Shown in pieces: positions 35,931 to 44,127 of a stretch of DNA of 62,244 nucleotides. The notes below the pieces were generated by a model. It was given only the letters and a program-made list of their open reading frames with translations. It searched no databases and was not told the origin of the DNA. Each line of letters starts with the position of its first letter. Positions within the stretch are counted from its first letter, which is position 1. Made by a program: the position numbers and the translations under genes. The DNA comes from Bdellovibrionales bacterium (GTDB lineage Bacteria; Bdellovibrionota; Bdellovibrionia; Bdellovibrionales; Bdellovibrionaceae): the NCBI GenBank assembly GCA_005793345.1, contig SXSU01000032.1, forward strand, positions 1 through 62,244, read 5' to 3'.

Positions 35931-36599
35931 TTATTTATTTGTGCGAAGATTTTCAGGTGTATCGGGTTGGCAAAAAGGATGGGCGTTTTTAAAAGCCTCT
36001 AATACTAAACAATTTTGGTTTATTTTTTTTAAATGAGGACAATCTTCAATACAAATCCCAAATCTATTTGCAGAAAAAATTTGCGGAATAATAAAAATAT
36101 CTGCGCAACTGACCCGATCTCCATACGCAAAAGTGCCAGATGTTGTTTCGAGAATTTTCTCTAAAGCAACAAGACCCTTTTTGATCCAGTGTTGCTGCCA
36201 TTTAGAATTTAATTCGTCAGTTGAGTTCATGTCATTTGTTAGATACTGCATAACTTTTAAATTTGTAAGTGGGTGGATGCCGCAGTTTATATTTTCACAA
36301 ATCTGTCTGACTTTAGCTCTCCCAAAAGCATCTTTCGGAAAAAGCGGATGATCAGCAATAATCTCATCGAGATATTCTATAATTGCAAAACTTTGACTTA
36401 TGACCTTCTCATTATGAACTAAAGTTGGAACTTCTGCTGCTGGGTTTAGTTTTAAGTATTCTTGTTTGTGTTGTTGGCCACCATCTTCAAGTAAGTGAAT
36501 AGGAATTTGTTGGTAGCTCACTTCTTTAATATTTAGTGCTATTCGTGCTCGATATGCAGTAGAACTTCTAAAATAAGAGTATAAAGTAAATTTATTCAT
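35931..36599 (-). CDS. maiA: Maleylacetoacetate isomerase (zeta-class GST)
   Basis: 222 aa. N-terminal thioredoxin-fold with the zeta-class motif SYFRSSTAYRARIALN (Ser-Ser-x-x-x-Arg) and NPAAEVPTLVHNEKVISQSFAIIEYLDE; the C-terminal helical domain has DRVSCADIFIIPQIFSANRF. It isomerises maleylacetoacetate to fumarylacetoacetate with glutathione in tyrosine breakdown. No other gene of that pathway is nearby. Confidence 0.9.
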   Translation of the reverse strand: MNKFTLYSYFRSSTAYRARIALNIKEVSYQQIPIHLLEDGGQQHKQEYLKLNPAAEVPTLVHNEKVISQSFAIIEYLDEIIADHPLFPKDAFGRAKVRQICENINCGIHPLTNLKVMQYLTNDMNSTDELNSKWQQHWIKKGLVALEKILETTSGTFAYGDRVSCADIFIIPQIFSANRFGICIEDCPHLKKINQNCLVLEAFKNAHPFCQPDTPENLRTNK

Positions 36600-36631
36600 A
36601 GAAATTTCCTTCTCATGTTTACTGGTTGTCT

Positions 36632-36689
36632 GGGGTAATTTAATTTACCGACATTTTGAAATGGCAAAACTAATGTTAGTTTTGCCATT
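36632..36689. repeat. Two adjacent hairpins, possibly a diverged repeat
   Basis: A weak hairpin GGGGTAATTTAATTTACC (36632-36649) is followed by a perfect palindrome with 14-bp arms, AATGGCAAAACTAA-TG-complement (36660-36689). Order and spacing echo hp2 then hp3 of the compound repeat, and a GGTTGTC-like spacer precedes, but the sequences differ. It lies between comF and maiA and could end comF transcription on the minus strand. Confidence 0.5.
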
Positions 36690-36783
36690 AAAACATATAA
36701 AACATTTAAGATTAGTTTTGTCTAGCATAAGAAAATCAATGTAGTACAATTGTTAGTGACTAAGATAGAGTCTCAATAAAAAG

Positions 36784-37506
36784 TTACTTTTTACTAGTAT
36801 ATCCGAGAGATAGTACTAGAAAATTTTTAGGTTTACCTATAGCTAACCATGCTGCAACTGCTGAGCTTCCAGTGGTAACAACGTCATCAATAAAAATGAC
36901 AAATGAGTTATGTAGATTCTGCTTATTCCACCTGTATTCTAAATTCATTCGTTCAAATTTTGATTTTTTCTTCTGCGGCAATGAATTGTTAGAAGTATTG
37001 CTATTTGTAAATAAATTAATGAACAAATTTAATTTACCAAATAAAATTTTATTAATAAAATTAAAAATAATATTTTCACTATAATCTTTACTTATTTGAC
37101 TTTCAATTTTTTCAAGTCCTTGAATAAATGGTATTCCTACATGTGAGGAAAATTGAGAGGCAAGTCGTTCGCTATGAATTGATGGAGGAGTCACAATAAC
37201 TGAATAATTAATTTTATAATTATTAAATCGCAAAAAGTCGTTTAAAAGTAACTGTGAAGCATACTCATAATTTGATAGGTGGCACCTTCCCTTTTTAAGT
37301 GAGTAAACCCAACTGTGACCAACTTTTGATTTATTCATATCAAACAAATATAAAAAATCAAAAGTTTCAATTTGTTGTTTTTTTAAAATACAATTGCTCA
37401 TCTGATCAGTTAAAATTTGGTCCTCAAGTTCAGCTTTACAGTTATTGCATAATGTATAATTTGACCAAGTTTGTAAATCACAGCTCCAGCACTGTTGAAA
37501 AATCAT
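36784..37506 (-). CDS. comF: ComF-like phosphoribosyltransferase-family protein
   Basis: 240 aa. An N-terminal zinc-finger pattern (CWSCDLQTWSNYTLCNNC) and a C-terminal PRPP-binding motif FVIFIDDVVTTGSSAVAA. The pattern is that of ComF/GntX proteins linked to DNA uptake. An Asn/Lys-rich insert (about residues 160-200) is unusual. I start at the ATG that overlaps the TGA of the nitroreductase gene (ATGA at 37503-37506); an ATG at 37515 would add three residues. Confidence 0.85.
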   Translation of the reverse strand: MIFQQCWSCDLQTWSNYTLCNNCKAELEDQILTDQMSNCILKKQQIETFDFLYLFDMNKSKVGHSWVYSLKKGRCHLSNYEYASQLLLNDFLRFNNYKINYSVIVTPPSIHSERLASQFSSHVGIPFIQGLEKIESQISKDYSENIIFNFINKILFGKLNLFINLFTNSNTSNNSLPQKKKSKFERMNLEYRWNKQNLHNSFVIFIDDVVTTGSSAVAAWLAIGKPKNFLVLSLGYTSKK

Positions 37507-38111
37507 TCTAACCATGTGATACGACCTTCTGTAATACGTGGGGCGGATGGTGGGTTATGATCCGGAACTCCTAAAGTGATGCAGCAAAGTAATTCAATTG
37601 TTTTTTCCTTATATTCTGGCCAGTTCGTAATTCCTAAAAATTCATTGACCTCGTCTTGAATTTCTAAGGGGGCTCCCATAGTGCAGGTCCCTAGACCTTC
37701 AGCTAGCGCAGCTAAATTTATATTTTCCACAGCCATATAAACACTTCCAATAGATGTAAGATATTTTTCATCTGTGCTATTAACAGAATAACAAAAAATA
37801 AGGACAGGAGCTTCACCTAGTGTATAAAAAAACCTTTCAGTAAAATCATACAATGAGGGTTTAAGTCTTTTTGATAAAATATCTTTAATTGCTACCCAAG
37901 TTTTTTGTGAGTACTTTAAGTAATCGTTACGCTTATTGCCTGTTACAACAATAAATCTCCAATTCTGTCTATTTTTACCAGATGGAGCCGTCATTCCTGC
38001 CTCTAAAATTTTCTGGATCAAATCTTTTGAAATAGAATCTGGTTTATATTTTCTAATGGATCTTCGACTATTTAGAAGACTATAAAAGTATGTTTTGTTT
38101 TCTTGTTTCAT
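37503..38111 (-). CDS. Nitroreductase-family FMN oxidoreductase
   Basis: 202 aa. N-terminal SRRSIRKYKPDSISKDLIQKILEAGMTAPSGKNRQNWRFIVV and later AVENINLAALAEGLGTCTMGAP and the TLGVPDHNPPSAPR region mark the nitroreductase fold with FMN bound at the dimer interface. The substrate cannot be inferred. The ATG at 38111 is chosen because AAGGAG lies eight bases upstream; an in-frame start at 38129 would add six residues. Confidence 0.9.
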   Translation of the reverse strand: MKQENKTYFYSLLNSRRSIRKYKPDSISKDLIQKILEAGMTAPSGKNRQNWRFIVVTGNKRNDYLKYSQKTWVAIKDILSKRLKPSLYDFTERFFYTLGEAPVLIFCYSVNSTDEKYLTSIGSVYMAVENINLAALAEGLGTCTMGAPLEIQDEVNEFLGITNWPEYKEKTIELLCCITLGVPDHNPPSAPRITEGRITWLE

Positions 38112-38159
38112 ATTGGATACTCCTTGCAAAAAGTGTGTTACTTGTCATAATCAAACAAT

Positions 38160-38645
38160 ATGGTTTTAAAGAAATTTTCTATATCGCTTTTAGTTTTTTG
38201 TATCGGATTAACGGCTGCGGTTGCAATACCTCAATTTAGAGATGCAATACGTAAGAAGTTTTTAACCGAACAGAGAAAGGTTTTAGCCAAAGCCTCATCT
38301 AATATAAATGCCGATGAACAAGAGTACCTTATTTTAAAAGTAAAACACAAGAATATGATACAGTTAGAAGTTTTTTTAAAATCAGAAAGTAGTCTTAAGT
38401 TATTACAAAAATTCACCCTCCAAGGGACCTTTGATGGATTTTTTACCTTTGCTGGTGAAGCTACTAATTTAGTAATTACAAACTTAGATTATGATCCACA
38501 ATTAGAAATACTTGCCCCCACTTTTGATGATGATTTTGTTGCACATTTGCAAATTTTTAAATTTAATATAGCATCACAACAATTTGAATTGTTAAATGAG
38601 GAAAATTGGCCAAGTACTTTTCAGCAACCAATTATAGAAAGATAA
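38160..38645 (+). CDS. Membrane-anchored or exported protein of unknown function
   Basis: 161 aa. An N-terminal hydrophobic segment (SISLLVFCIGLTAAVAIP) may be a signal anchor. The rest is beta-rich, ending with ITNLDYDPQLEILAPTFDDDFVAHLQIFKFN, which looks like part of a FG-GAP/VCBS-type blade; the evidence for that is slight. It is 14 bp upstream of the next membrane protein gene and probably co-transcribed. No clear ribosome site. Confidence 0.5.
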   Translation: MVLKKFSISLLVFCIGLTAAVAIPQFRDAIRKKFLTEQRKVLAKASSNINADEQEYLILKVKHKNMIQLEVFLKSESSLKLLQKFTLQGTFDGFFTFAGEATNLVITNLDYDPQLEILAPTFDDDFVAHLQIFKFNIASQQFELLNEENWPSTFQQPIIER

Positions 38646-38659
38646 CGTAAATAAATAAT

Positions 38660-39310
38660 ATGAATAATTCTAAGGCTAAAGAAGAAAATAAAGATAAAAA
38701 AAAGGGTCCTAAAGAATTTTTAGCCCTCATTTTTTTACTTATTGGAATTGGAATATTTGTTATCCCATTATTTAATTCAAACCAAAAAGATCAAAGCGCA
38801 GTTTTGGATACAAATCAAGAACCTCACAATGCAAATACAATATTAAATGAGCATTTGCAATCAACCTACGATAATATAGAAATTTCAAAAAAAAATGTTA
38901 AACACACCAACGAAGTTTTGGCCCCAACTCTTGAACAAGCTCAAGAAGAAATACCATTTGAGGAGCAACCTACAATTTACTATGAAGGTGATGACTTGGC
39001 ACATTTAAATAAAGATTTAAGTAAAGAAGCCCCAGAGTCTTATAAAACAGCCCCAACATTACACAACCAAATAATGACTGAGTTAAAGCTTGATGAAGAA
39101 AAAATTAAAAGAGACAAAACATATAGATCTAACTATGCAAAACGGTATATCGCAAAAGCAAAAGAAAAAGGATTTATCGTAACTTTAGATGATGATTTTA
39201 AAATTACTTCAGTTCATAAAATTGAAAAATCAGATATTAAAAAACCTTCAATTTTTGATATCGGTACAGAAGATTCATCAAAAGCTGGTCAGGGGTTAAA
39301 CAATAAATAA
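38660..39310 (+). CDS. Single-pass membrane protein with coiled-coil, unknown function
   Basis: 216 aa. A basic cytoplasmic N-terminus, one membrane helix (FLALIFLLIGIGIFVIPLF, residues 19-37) and a charged, helical periplasmic domain rich in Glu and Lys. The stop codon TAA is part of the compound repeat edge, so the protein ends LNNK. No family is recognised. Confidence 0.6.
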   Translation: MNNSKAKEENKDKKKGPKEFLALIFLLIGIGIFVIPLFNSNQKDQSAVLDTNQEPHNANTILNEHLQSTYDNIEISKKNVKHTNEVLAPTLEQAQEEIPFEEQPTIYYEGDDLAHLNKDLSKEAPESYKTAPTLHNQIMTELKLDEEKIKRDKTYRSNYAKRYIAKAKEKGFIVTLDDDFKITSVHKIEKSDIKKPSIFDIGTEDSSKAGQGLNNK

Positions 39311-39404
39311 TTGCACATGTTTATGTCTGATCGCTTTCGCGATGATAACAGACATATTTATAAGTAGATATATCCCTGCTAATAAGGGGCGATTTTCAAT
39401 AACC
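39304..39404 (+). repeat. Compound palindromic repeat, diverged partial copy
   Basis: The hp1 edge AAATAATTGC overlaps the stop of the upstream gene. The middle of hp1 is recognisable (GTCTGATCGCTTTCGCGATGATAACAGAC), its distal arm is eroded, and an hp2 half (AAGGGGCGATTTTCAATAACC) follows at about 39384-39402; hp3 is missing. Confidence 0.7.
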
Positions 39405-39405
39405 A

Positions 39406-39795
39406 CTAATTTGATAAATTGAAGCTACAAGTTTTATTTTCGGCCATGCTAAAGTATTTTTTTTTTGTTAATATAAGGTGGTCCAAAATAGGAACTTTTA
39501 GTATCTTACTGGCTTCAATTAACTCCCTTGTTATGATTAGGTCTTCTTGGGATGGGGTTAGACTTAAACTCGGATGGTTATGTGCAATTATTATTTTTGA
39601 TGCATTTTTTTTGTAAGCGAATCTAAAAATATCCCGTGGGTGAACAATGCAATAATCAACTGTTCCCTTGGCAATCATTTTTGCTTCTATTAACTTAAGG
39701 TCAGATGTTAGCGCTAAGCACCAAAATTCTTCAACTTCAAATTCTATTTTCTTTTTTAGTATTTCGTATGCAACCTGATGGCTTTTTATAATCAT
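39406..39795 (-). CDS. Short RadC-like JAB/MPN-domain protein
   Basis: 129 aa from the ATG at 39795 (a TTG at 39813 would add six residues; neither has a good ribosome site). The metalloprotease-like JAMM signature is present: Glu in FEVEEFWCLALTS and HNHPSLSLTPSQED. RadC proteins are usually about 220 aa with an N-terminal helix-hairpin-helix domain, which is absent here. Function in the family is unsettled. Repeat copies lie on both sides. Confidence 0.78.
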   Translation of the reverse strand: MIIKSHQVAYEILKKKIEFEVEEFWCLALTSDLKLIEAKMIAKGTVDYCIVHPRDIFRFAYKKNASKIIIAHNHPSLSLTPSQEDLIITRELIEASKILKVPILDHLILTKKKYFSMAENKTCSFNLSN

Positions 39796-39906
39796 GCGGG
39801 TAAAATTGAGCAATTTGCAGACTTTATCATAATGCTTTAAAAATTGTTTTGAGTTTCAAAAATCGAATCAAATCCGAAGAAAGAACTTTAAGTGAGTTTA
39901 AAAATC

Positions 39907-40141
39907 AACCCAAACTAAAGTTTGTATTTTCATAATAACTGCTCATGATTAAGTCTGATCAGCTTGCGCTGATTATATCAGACATAATCATAAGCAGTTA
40001 TTTTCCTGTTTGTTGGGGTGATTTTCAATCACCCCGTATTATGAAAATCCAAACTAAAGTTTGTATTTCATAATAACTGCTTATGAATAAGTCTGTTCGG
40101 CTAGCGCGATATTATCAGACTTAAAATTAACAATTATTATT
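39907..40141 (+). repeat. Compound palindromic repeat, tandem array (one full, two partial units)
   Basis: In order: the right half of an hp3 (39907-39937), hp1 (39933-40002, inner stem ATCAGC-TTGC-GCTGAT), the TTTTCCTGTTTGTT spacer, hp2 (40015-40035), hp3 (40037-40075), and a decayed hp1 (40071-40141). Each hp3 runs straight into the next hp1 through a shared CATAATAACTGC, showing how units join head to tail. It lies between the divergent RadC-like and lpoB genes. Confidence 0.9.
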
Positions 40142-40253
40142 TCATTAATGGAATTTAGTATTTATTGGTTATGATGGAATATGCCATGAAATTTTTGTTT
40201 ATTAAAAATTAATTTGAAGTGTATGCTATTAAAATCAAAGTTAAGGAGAAACT

Positions 40254-40868
40254 ATGAATAAAATATTAATTTCACTATTGTCATCGTTAGTATTATTTAC
40301 TGCGATATTAACTCAAATTGCTTGTGGTCCAAAGGCTTTTGTTAAAGGACAATATGACGATAACGTAAATGATCAAAACCTTTTAAATGATCAATGGTCT
40401 GAAACAGATATGCAGGAAACTGTTAAAGCGTTAGTTGCAAGTATGATGGCGCATCCAACACTTAGTACTGCAAAAATCCCACCTACAGTTGTGATTACGA
40501 CCTTACAGAATAAAACTTCTGAACATATTGATACACAGTCAGTAATGGACATGGTTCGAGTAGAATTAATGAAATCTGGAAAGTTACGTTTTATTGATAA
40601 AGAGGCGAGAACAGATATAGACGAAGAATACAATTATCAAAATAGCGGTCGAGTATCTGGTGAAAGTAAAAAAGGACCTGGTGAGCAAGTTGGTGCTGAT
40701 TTTATCGTGAATGGCAGATTAGATTCAATTGTTCAAGAAGTAGGTAAGGATAAAACAGTTTATTATAAGATCACACTTAATTTAACAAATCTTAAGTCAA
40801 GTATAATTGAATGGTCAGATAATAAACAAATTAGAAAAGTTTATAAAAAGAAAACTTTAGGATTATAA
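40254..40868 (+). CDS. lpoB: Penicillin-binding protein activator LpoB-like lipoprotein
   Basis: 204 aa. Lipoprotein signal with lipobox QIAC. The mature domain matches LpoB: PPTVVITTLQNKTSEHIDTQSVMDMVRVELMKSGKLRFIDKE...GADFIVNGRLDSIVQEVGKDKTVYYKITLNLTNLKSSIIEWSDNKQIRKVYKK. In enterobacteria LpoB reaches from the outer membrane to stimulate PBP1B. AAGGAG precedes the ATG. It overlaps the next gene by one base (TAATG). Confidence 0.92.
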   Translation: MNKILISLLSSLVLFTAILTQIACGPKAFVKGQYDDNVNDQNLLNDQWSETDMQETVKALVASMMAHPTLSTAKIPPTVVITTLQNKTSEHIDTQSVMDMVRVELMKSGKLRFIDKEARTDIDEEYNYQNSGRVSGESKKGPGEQVGADFIVNGRLDSIVQEVGKDKTVYYKITLNLTNLKSSIIEWSDNKQIRKVYKKKTLGL

Positions 40869-42172
40869 TGTTTTATTCTACCAGTAATTTTATTAAAAAT
40901 AAATTTAATATTCTACTGGTTTTTTTTATCTTAATGTTAAATTCATGCGCGACTTATCAAGGCAAAGTAGAAAAAGCAAAAAGATTTATTGTAGATAAAA
41001 ACTGGGTTCAAGCTCTAAAGGAGCTTGAACCTCTGGCTCTTCAGTCGAGCGATGATCAACTAGTCTATTTACTTGATTATGCAACAACTTTGCAAATGTC
41101 GGGGAACTTTAAAGAAAGTAATAAATATTTTATTCAAGCGGATAAACTTTCTGATATTAAAGACTATACATCATTATCTCGGGAAACTGGCGCAATAGTT
41201 TTAAATGAAGAGATGGTCCAATATAAAGGTGATGATTTTGAAGTTATTTTAATTAATGCAATGACTGCCGTTAACTTCTTAGCGCTCAATGATTTAGATT
41301 CTGCATTGGTTGAAGTAAGAAGACTTAATGAGAAGTTAAATCGATTTCGAATAGAAGCAAATCGAAAGTTTACAGACAATGCTTTTGCACTTTATTTATC
41401 AGGAATAATTTGGGAATCAAACCAGAAATGGGATGATGCTTTCATTTCATATGAGGCCGCTTATAAACTTTCTCCCTATAATAGACAATTACAAGAAAAC
41501 TTAATGCGTGCAGCTTTTAAATCGAAAAGAACTGATCAATTTCAAAAATTAAAAAAAGAAATTACATATTTTAATGATAAAGAAATGCAAGAAATTGAAC
41601 TCGCAAATAAAAATAAAGGTGAGCTTATAATTATTTATGAATCAGGTTGGGTTCCACAAAAAAACTTCCGTCGTGAAAGTTATAGATATCCGCAAATGTA
41701 CCCCATATCCGTGGTTACTCAGGGACTAAGTTATAAAATAACTAAACAAGGCGCTACCTCTTTGGGGAGTAATTTTTATCAAAACCAAAATTATGAGAAC
41801 AGTAGAGCCATTTTTAGTGTTGAACAAATGGCAGTTCAAAGCTTAGAAGATCAATACGCCACACTTGTAGCTAGAAGATTTGCAGGAGCAGTGACTAAAG
41901 AAATTGTTTCTGACCAGATTAGGCAAAAAAATGAATTACTTGGCTTTATAGCCAACATAGCACTTCATGCATCAGACAGAGCTGATCTTCGACAGTGGTC
42001 GACTTTGCCGGGTGAATTTCATATTATAAGAATACCGCTTGATGCCGGAACATATAATTTAAATTTATCTGGATTGGATTATGTACAGCAAACAACTGGG
42101 GAGTACTTTAACTCCGAAGTTGAAATTAAGTCTGGAAAAAAATCATTTCAATTTTTTCGCGCACTAAAATAA
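40868..42172 (+). CDS. COG3014-like TPR lipoprotein
   Basis: 434 aa. Leader ends LNSCATYQ with a lipobox. TPR-like helices span about 40-230 (WVQALKELEPLALQSSDDQLVYLLDYA, NQKWDDAFISYEAAYKLSPYNRQLQENL). The C-terminal half contains SYRYPQMYPISVVTQG, EDQYATLVARRFAGAVTKEIV and RADLRQWSTLPGEFHIIRIPLDAG. The family commonly accompanies LpoB, as here with translational coupling. The stop TAA lies in a repeat fragment, giving a ...ALK end. Confidence 0.8.
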   Translation: MFYSTSNFIKNKFNILLVFFILMLNSCATYQGKVEKAKRFIVDKNWVQALKELEPLALQSSDDQLVYLLDYATTLQMSGNFKESNKYFIQADKLSDIKDYTSLSRETGAIVLNEEMVQYKGDDFEVILINAMTAVNFLALNDLDSALVEVRRLNEKLNRFRIEANRKFTDNAFALYLSGIIWESNQKWDDAFISYEAAYKLSPYNRQLQENLMRAAFKSKRTDQFQKLKKEITYFNDKEMQEIELANKNKGELIIIYESGWVPQKNFRRESYRYPQMYPISVVTQGLSYKITKQGATSLGSNFYQNQNYENSRAIFSVEQMAVQSLEDQYATLVARRFAGAVTKEIVSDQIRQKNELLGFIANIALHASDRADLRQWSTLPGEFHIIRIPLDAGTYNLNLSGLDYVQQTTGEYFNSEVEIKSGKKSFQFFRALK

Positions 42173-42212
42173 CAGCATAAGATTAAGTCTGATCGTTTCG
42201 CGATTATATCTA
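42167..42212 (+). repeat. Compound palindromic repeat, hp1 fragment
   Basis: AAATAACAGCATAAGATTAA through GTCTGATCGTTTCGCGATTATATC: the left arm and loop of hp1, ending abruptly where a terminator hairpin begins. The stop of the preceding gene is in its AAATAA edge. Confidence 0.75.
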
Positions 42213-42218
42213 GTTTAA

Positions 42219-42260
42219 AACAAAAACCCTCAATAGTTTTGTATTGAGGGTTTTTGTTTT
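42219..42260. terminator. Bidirectional intrinsic terminator
   Basis: A perfect 16-bp stem AACAAAAACCCTCAAT (42219-42234) with its complement at 42243-42258, an 8-base loop, and T/A tracts built into the stem (TTTTTGTTTT on the plus strand, its complement on the minus). It lies between the convergent COG3014-like and phaR-like genes and can end both. It is the clearest intrinsic terminator in the window. Confidence 0.93.
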
Positions 42261-42296
42261 GTTATCGCTTTTATAATATAAACCAATTAATAGAAA

Positions 42297-42992
42297 TTAG
42301 TTACCAGATCCACTTTCAGATGTAGCTGTTGCAGGAATAGCTTGTTCTTGCGTAGGCGTTGCAACTGAATTTGCAGAATTATTTAACCCACCAAAATTTG
42401 ATGAAATAGGAAGTGTTGTGTTTAAAGAAATACTTGAAGTTGGTAGATGAAGGGATTCTTCGTTTGAAGCCCCCATTGGAAGTACGGCTGTTACTTTCTC
42501 TGGGTTAGCTTTTGTAGCTGAGTCCGCAGCAACTCTAGATGCTGCTGATGCAACTCTTTGCTCAAGATTTTGTTTAAGTTCTTCATTAGCAGCGGCACGA
42601 CTTTCAATAATTGCAACTTGTTGTTGAGCTTGTTTAGTCATGTAGTCTTGAGGAAATGCCCCAAGTTTTGCTAAAAAGTTTGATATGCTTCCATTACCGC
42701 TTTGGATAATTTCTCTTAAAGTAAAAAGAGGAGCATATTGAGAAGCTTTTTTTTCAGCTTCAAATATAATTTGCGTAAGCGTCGCAGCTGTGATGTCATT
42801 TTTTGATTTATTGTCAATAACCATCACTTCCTCATTAGTTCTGATCATTTTAGCAATATCATCTAATGTTACATAACAACTTTGTTGAGTATCATAGAGC
42901 TTTCTGTTTTGATATCTCTTGATTATCTTAACTTTTGAGTTGGTTTTATTGATTACCATACCTAAGGTTCCTGCATCCATTTGATTGATCAA
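42297..42992 (-). CDS. phaR: PhaR-like polyhydroxyalkanoate regulator family protein
   Basis: 231 aa. The PHB/PHA accumulation regulator DNA-binding domain is clear: VKIIKRYQNRKLYDTQQSCYVTLDDIAKMIRTNEEVMVIDNKSKNDITAATLTQIIFEAEKK (about residues 21-82). A helical middle with ANEELKQNLEQRV follows; the C-terminal 80 residues are Ser/Ala/Asn-rich and disordered. The start is TTG at 42992 with AGGAGG upstream; the ATG at 42980 is too far from it. No PHA synthase or phasin gene is in the window, so the target may be different. Confidence 0.87.
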   Translation of the reverse strand: MINQMDAGTLGMVINKTNSKVKIIKRYQNRKLYDTQQSCYVTLDDIAKMIRTNEEVMVIDNKSKNDITAATLTQIIFEAEKKASQYAPLFTLREIIQSGNGSISNFLAKLGAFPQDYMTKQAQQQVAIIESRAAANEELKQNLEQRVASAASRVAADSATKANPEKVTAVLPMGASNEESLHLPTSSISLNTTLPISSNFGGLNNSANSVATPTQEQAIPATATSESGSGN

Positions 42993-43129
42993 AGTGGCCT
43001 CCTATATTTTAAAACCATCGCCAATATTTCGATGCAACCTACTCGCGCCGCCACATGTTGTCAAGGAGCGTGTGGGCTTTAAAATATTGCTTCGCAAAAA
43101 ATATAAATCACCAAGATTGAAAAATTCTT

Positions 43130-43272
43130 AAATAACTGCTCATGATTAAGTCTGAGTGCTCCGCAATTGTATCAGACATATTCATAAGCAGTTATTTTCT
43201 TGTTTGTTTGGGTTGATTTTGAATCACCCCGTGTTATGAAAATCCAAACTAAAGTTTGTATTTTCATAATAA
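43130..43272 (+). repeat. Compound palindromic repeat, complete copy
   Basis: hp1 43130-43197, spacer TTTTCTTGTTTGTTT, hp2 about 43209-43230 (GGGTTGATT with AATCACCCC, one G-T type mismatch), hp3 43232-43272. It is in the 630-bp stretch between the divergent phaR-like gene and the pseudopilin-like gene. Confidence 0.9.
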
Positions 43273-43620
43273 TTATTCGTGAATTATTCGTGATTTGATT
43301 CTGTTTTAGACAATAGAGTATTTCAATCCAGATTTAATTATGTTGGAACTATTCAATTATAAAGAACTTATGTTTCAAACTGTAACATAACTATAAAGAA
43401 ATAAATTGATTAAAACATTGCCAATATTTTTTAATTAACAAAATTTATAATAACATAATAATATTAAATAGTTAATAAATTTATAAGTTGAAAATAAAGC
43501 ATTTTAATAGCCATTTTATATTTTTTAAAAAAAGTATGAAGTAACTAGATGAAAGGCTAAAGTTTATTTTTTTTCTGCCGATCCATTATCTGAAAGACCA
43601 AAGTCTAGTTTTTTGGAGGC
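43273..43620. other. Gene-free AT-rich stretch
   Basis: About 350 bp, very AT-rich, with a short direct repeat ATTATTCGTGA (near 43273-43295). It contains no supported ORF. It holds the promoter region of the pseudopilin-like gene at 43624; I cannot point to a convincing -35/-10 pair. Confidence 0.4.
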
Positions 43621-43623
43621 TTG

Positions 43624-44127
43624 ATGAATCATGCAAAACAAAATTCTGCTTTTGAAAAAAAATCTATGGATGTTATTGTATCTCTAGTTGGTATATTTGT
43701 TCTAGTGCTTTTTAGCGTATTGTTTGTGCAAAAGGTTGTTTATATAGATGAAACAAATGCCACAAAAAAGCAAGCTCTAATATTAGCTTATCAACTTTGG
43801 CAAATTCAATTGAATATTGATCAAAGTAAAAAAAATAATGACAGTAAAATGGAAAAATCAGTACCAATTGCGGGATCACCTAAGAGAGGTTTGGCTTCTG
43901 TAGAAGCTGAAACTCTAAGTACAAGCCCTAATTATTCACCATTCAAAAATATTGGTGAGATTGGTGAAGATGAATGGTCAATGCCTTTCCATTATTTATT
44001 AAGAAATGAAAATAACCATACCAAGATTTTAGTTTGGTCTTCAGGAATAAATAAACTAAATGATTCTTCCAACACTTTACCTCAATTTGGAAGTGACGAT
44101 ATAGGTGAGGTTTTAATTATTCATTAA
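43624..44127 (+). CDS. Single-pass membrane protein with pseudopilin-G-like C-terminus
   Basis: 167 aa. One N-terminal helix (DVIVSLVGIFVLVLFSVLFVQKVV). The C-terminus GEDEWSMPFHYLLRNENNHTKILVWSSGINKLNDSS...QFGSDDIGEVLIIH resembles the calcium-site end of type II secretion pseudopilin GspG (DxWGxPxxY ... SxGxD ... DDI). The usual prepilin Gly-Phe/Glu5 site is absent. GGAGG lies four bases before the ATG at 43624 (the TTG at 43621 is too close). A divergent pseudopilin relative is possible but not proven. Confidence 0.55.
   Translation: MNHAKQNSAFEKKSMDVIVSLVGIFVLVLFSVLFVQKVVYIDETNATKKQALILAYQLWQIQLNIDQSKKNNDSKMEKSVPIAGSPKRGLASVEAETLSTSPNYSPFKNIGEIGEDEWSMPFHYLLRNENNHTKILVWSSGINKLNDSSNTLPQFGSDDIGEVLIIH

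Noticed and set aside
43020-43100. Possible tRNA or small RNA in the GC-richer patch near 43050
   Set aside because: No cloverleaf or clear hairpin with terminator could be drawn.
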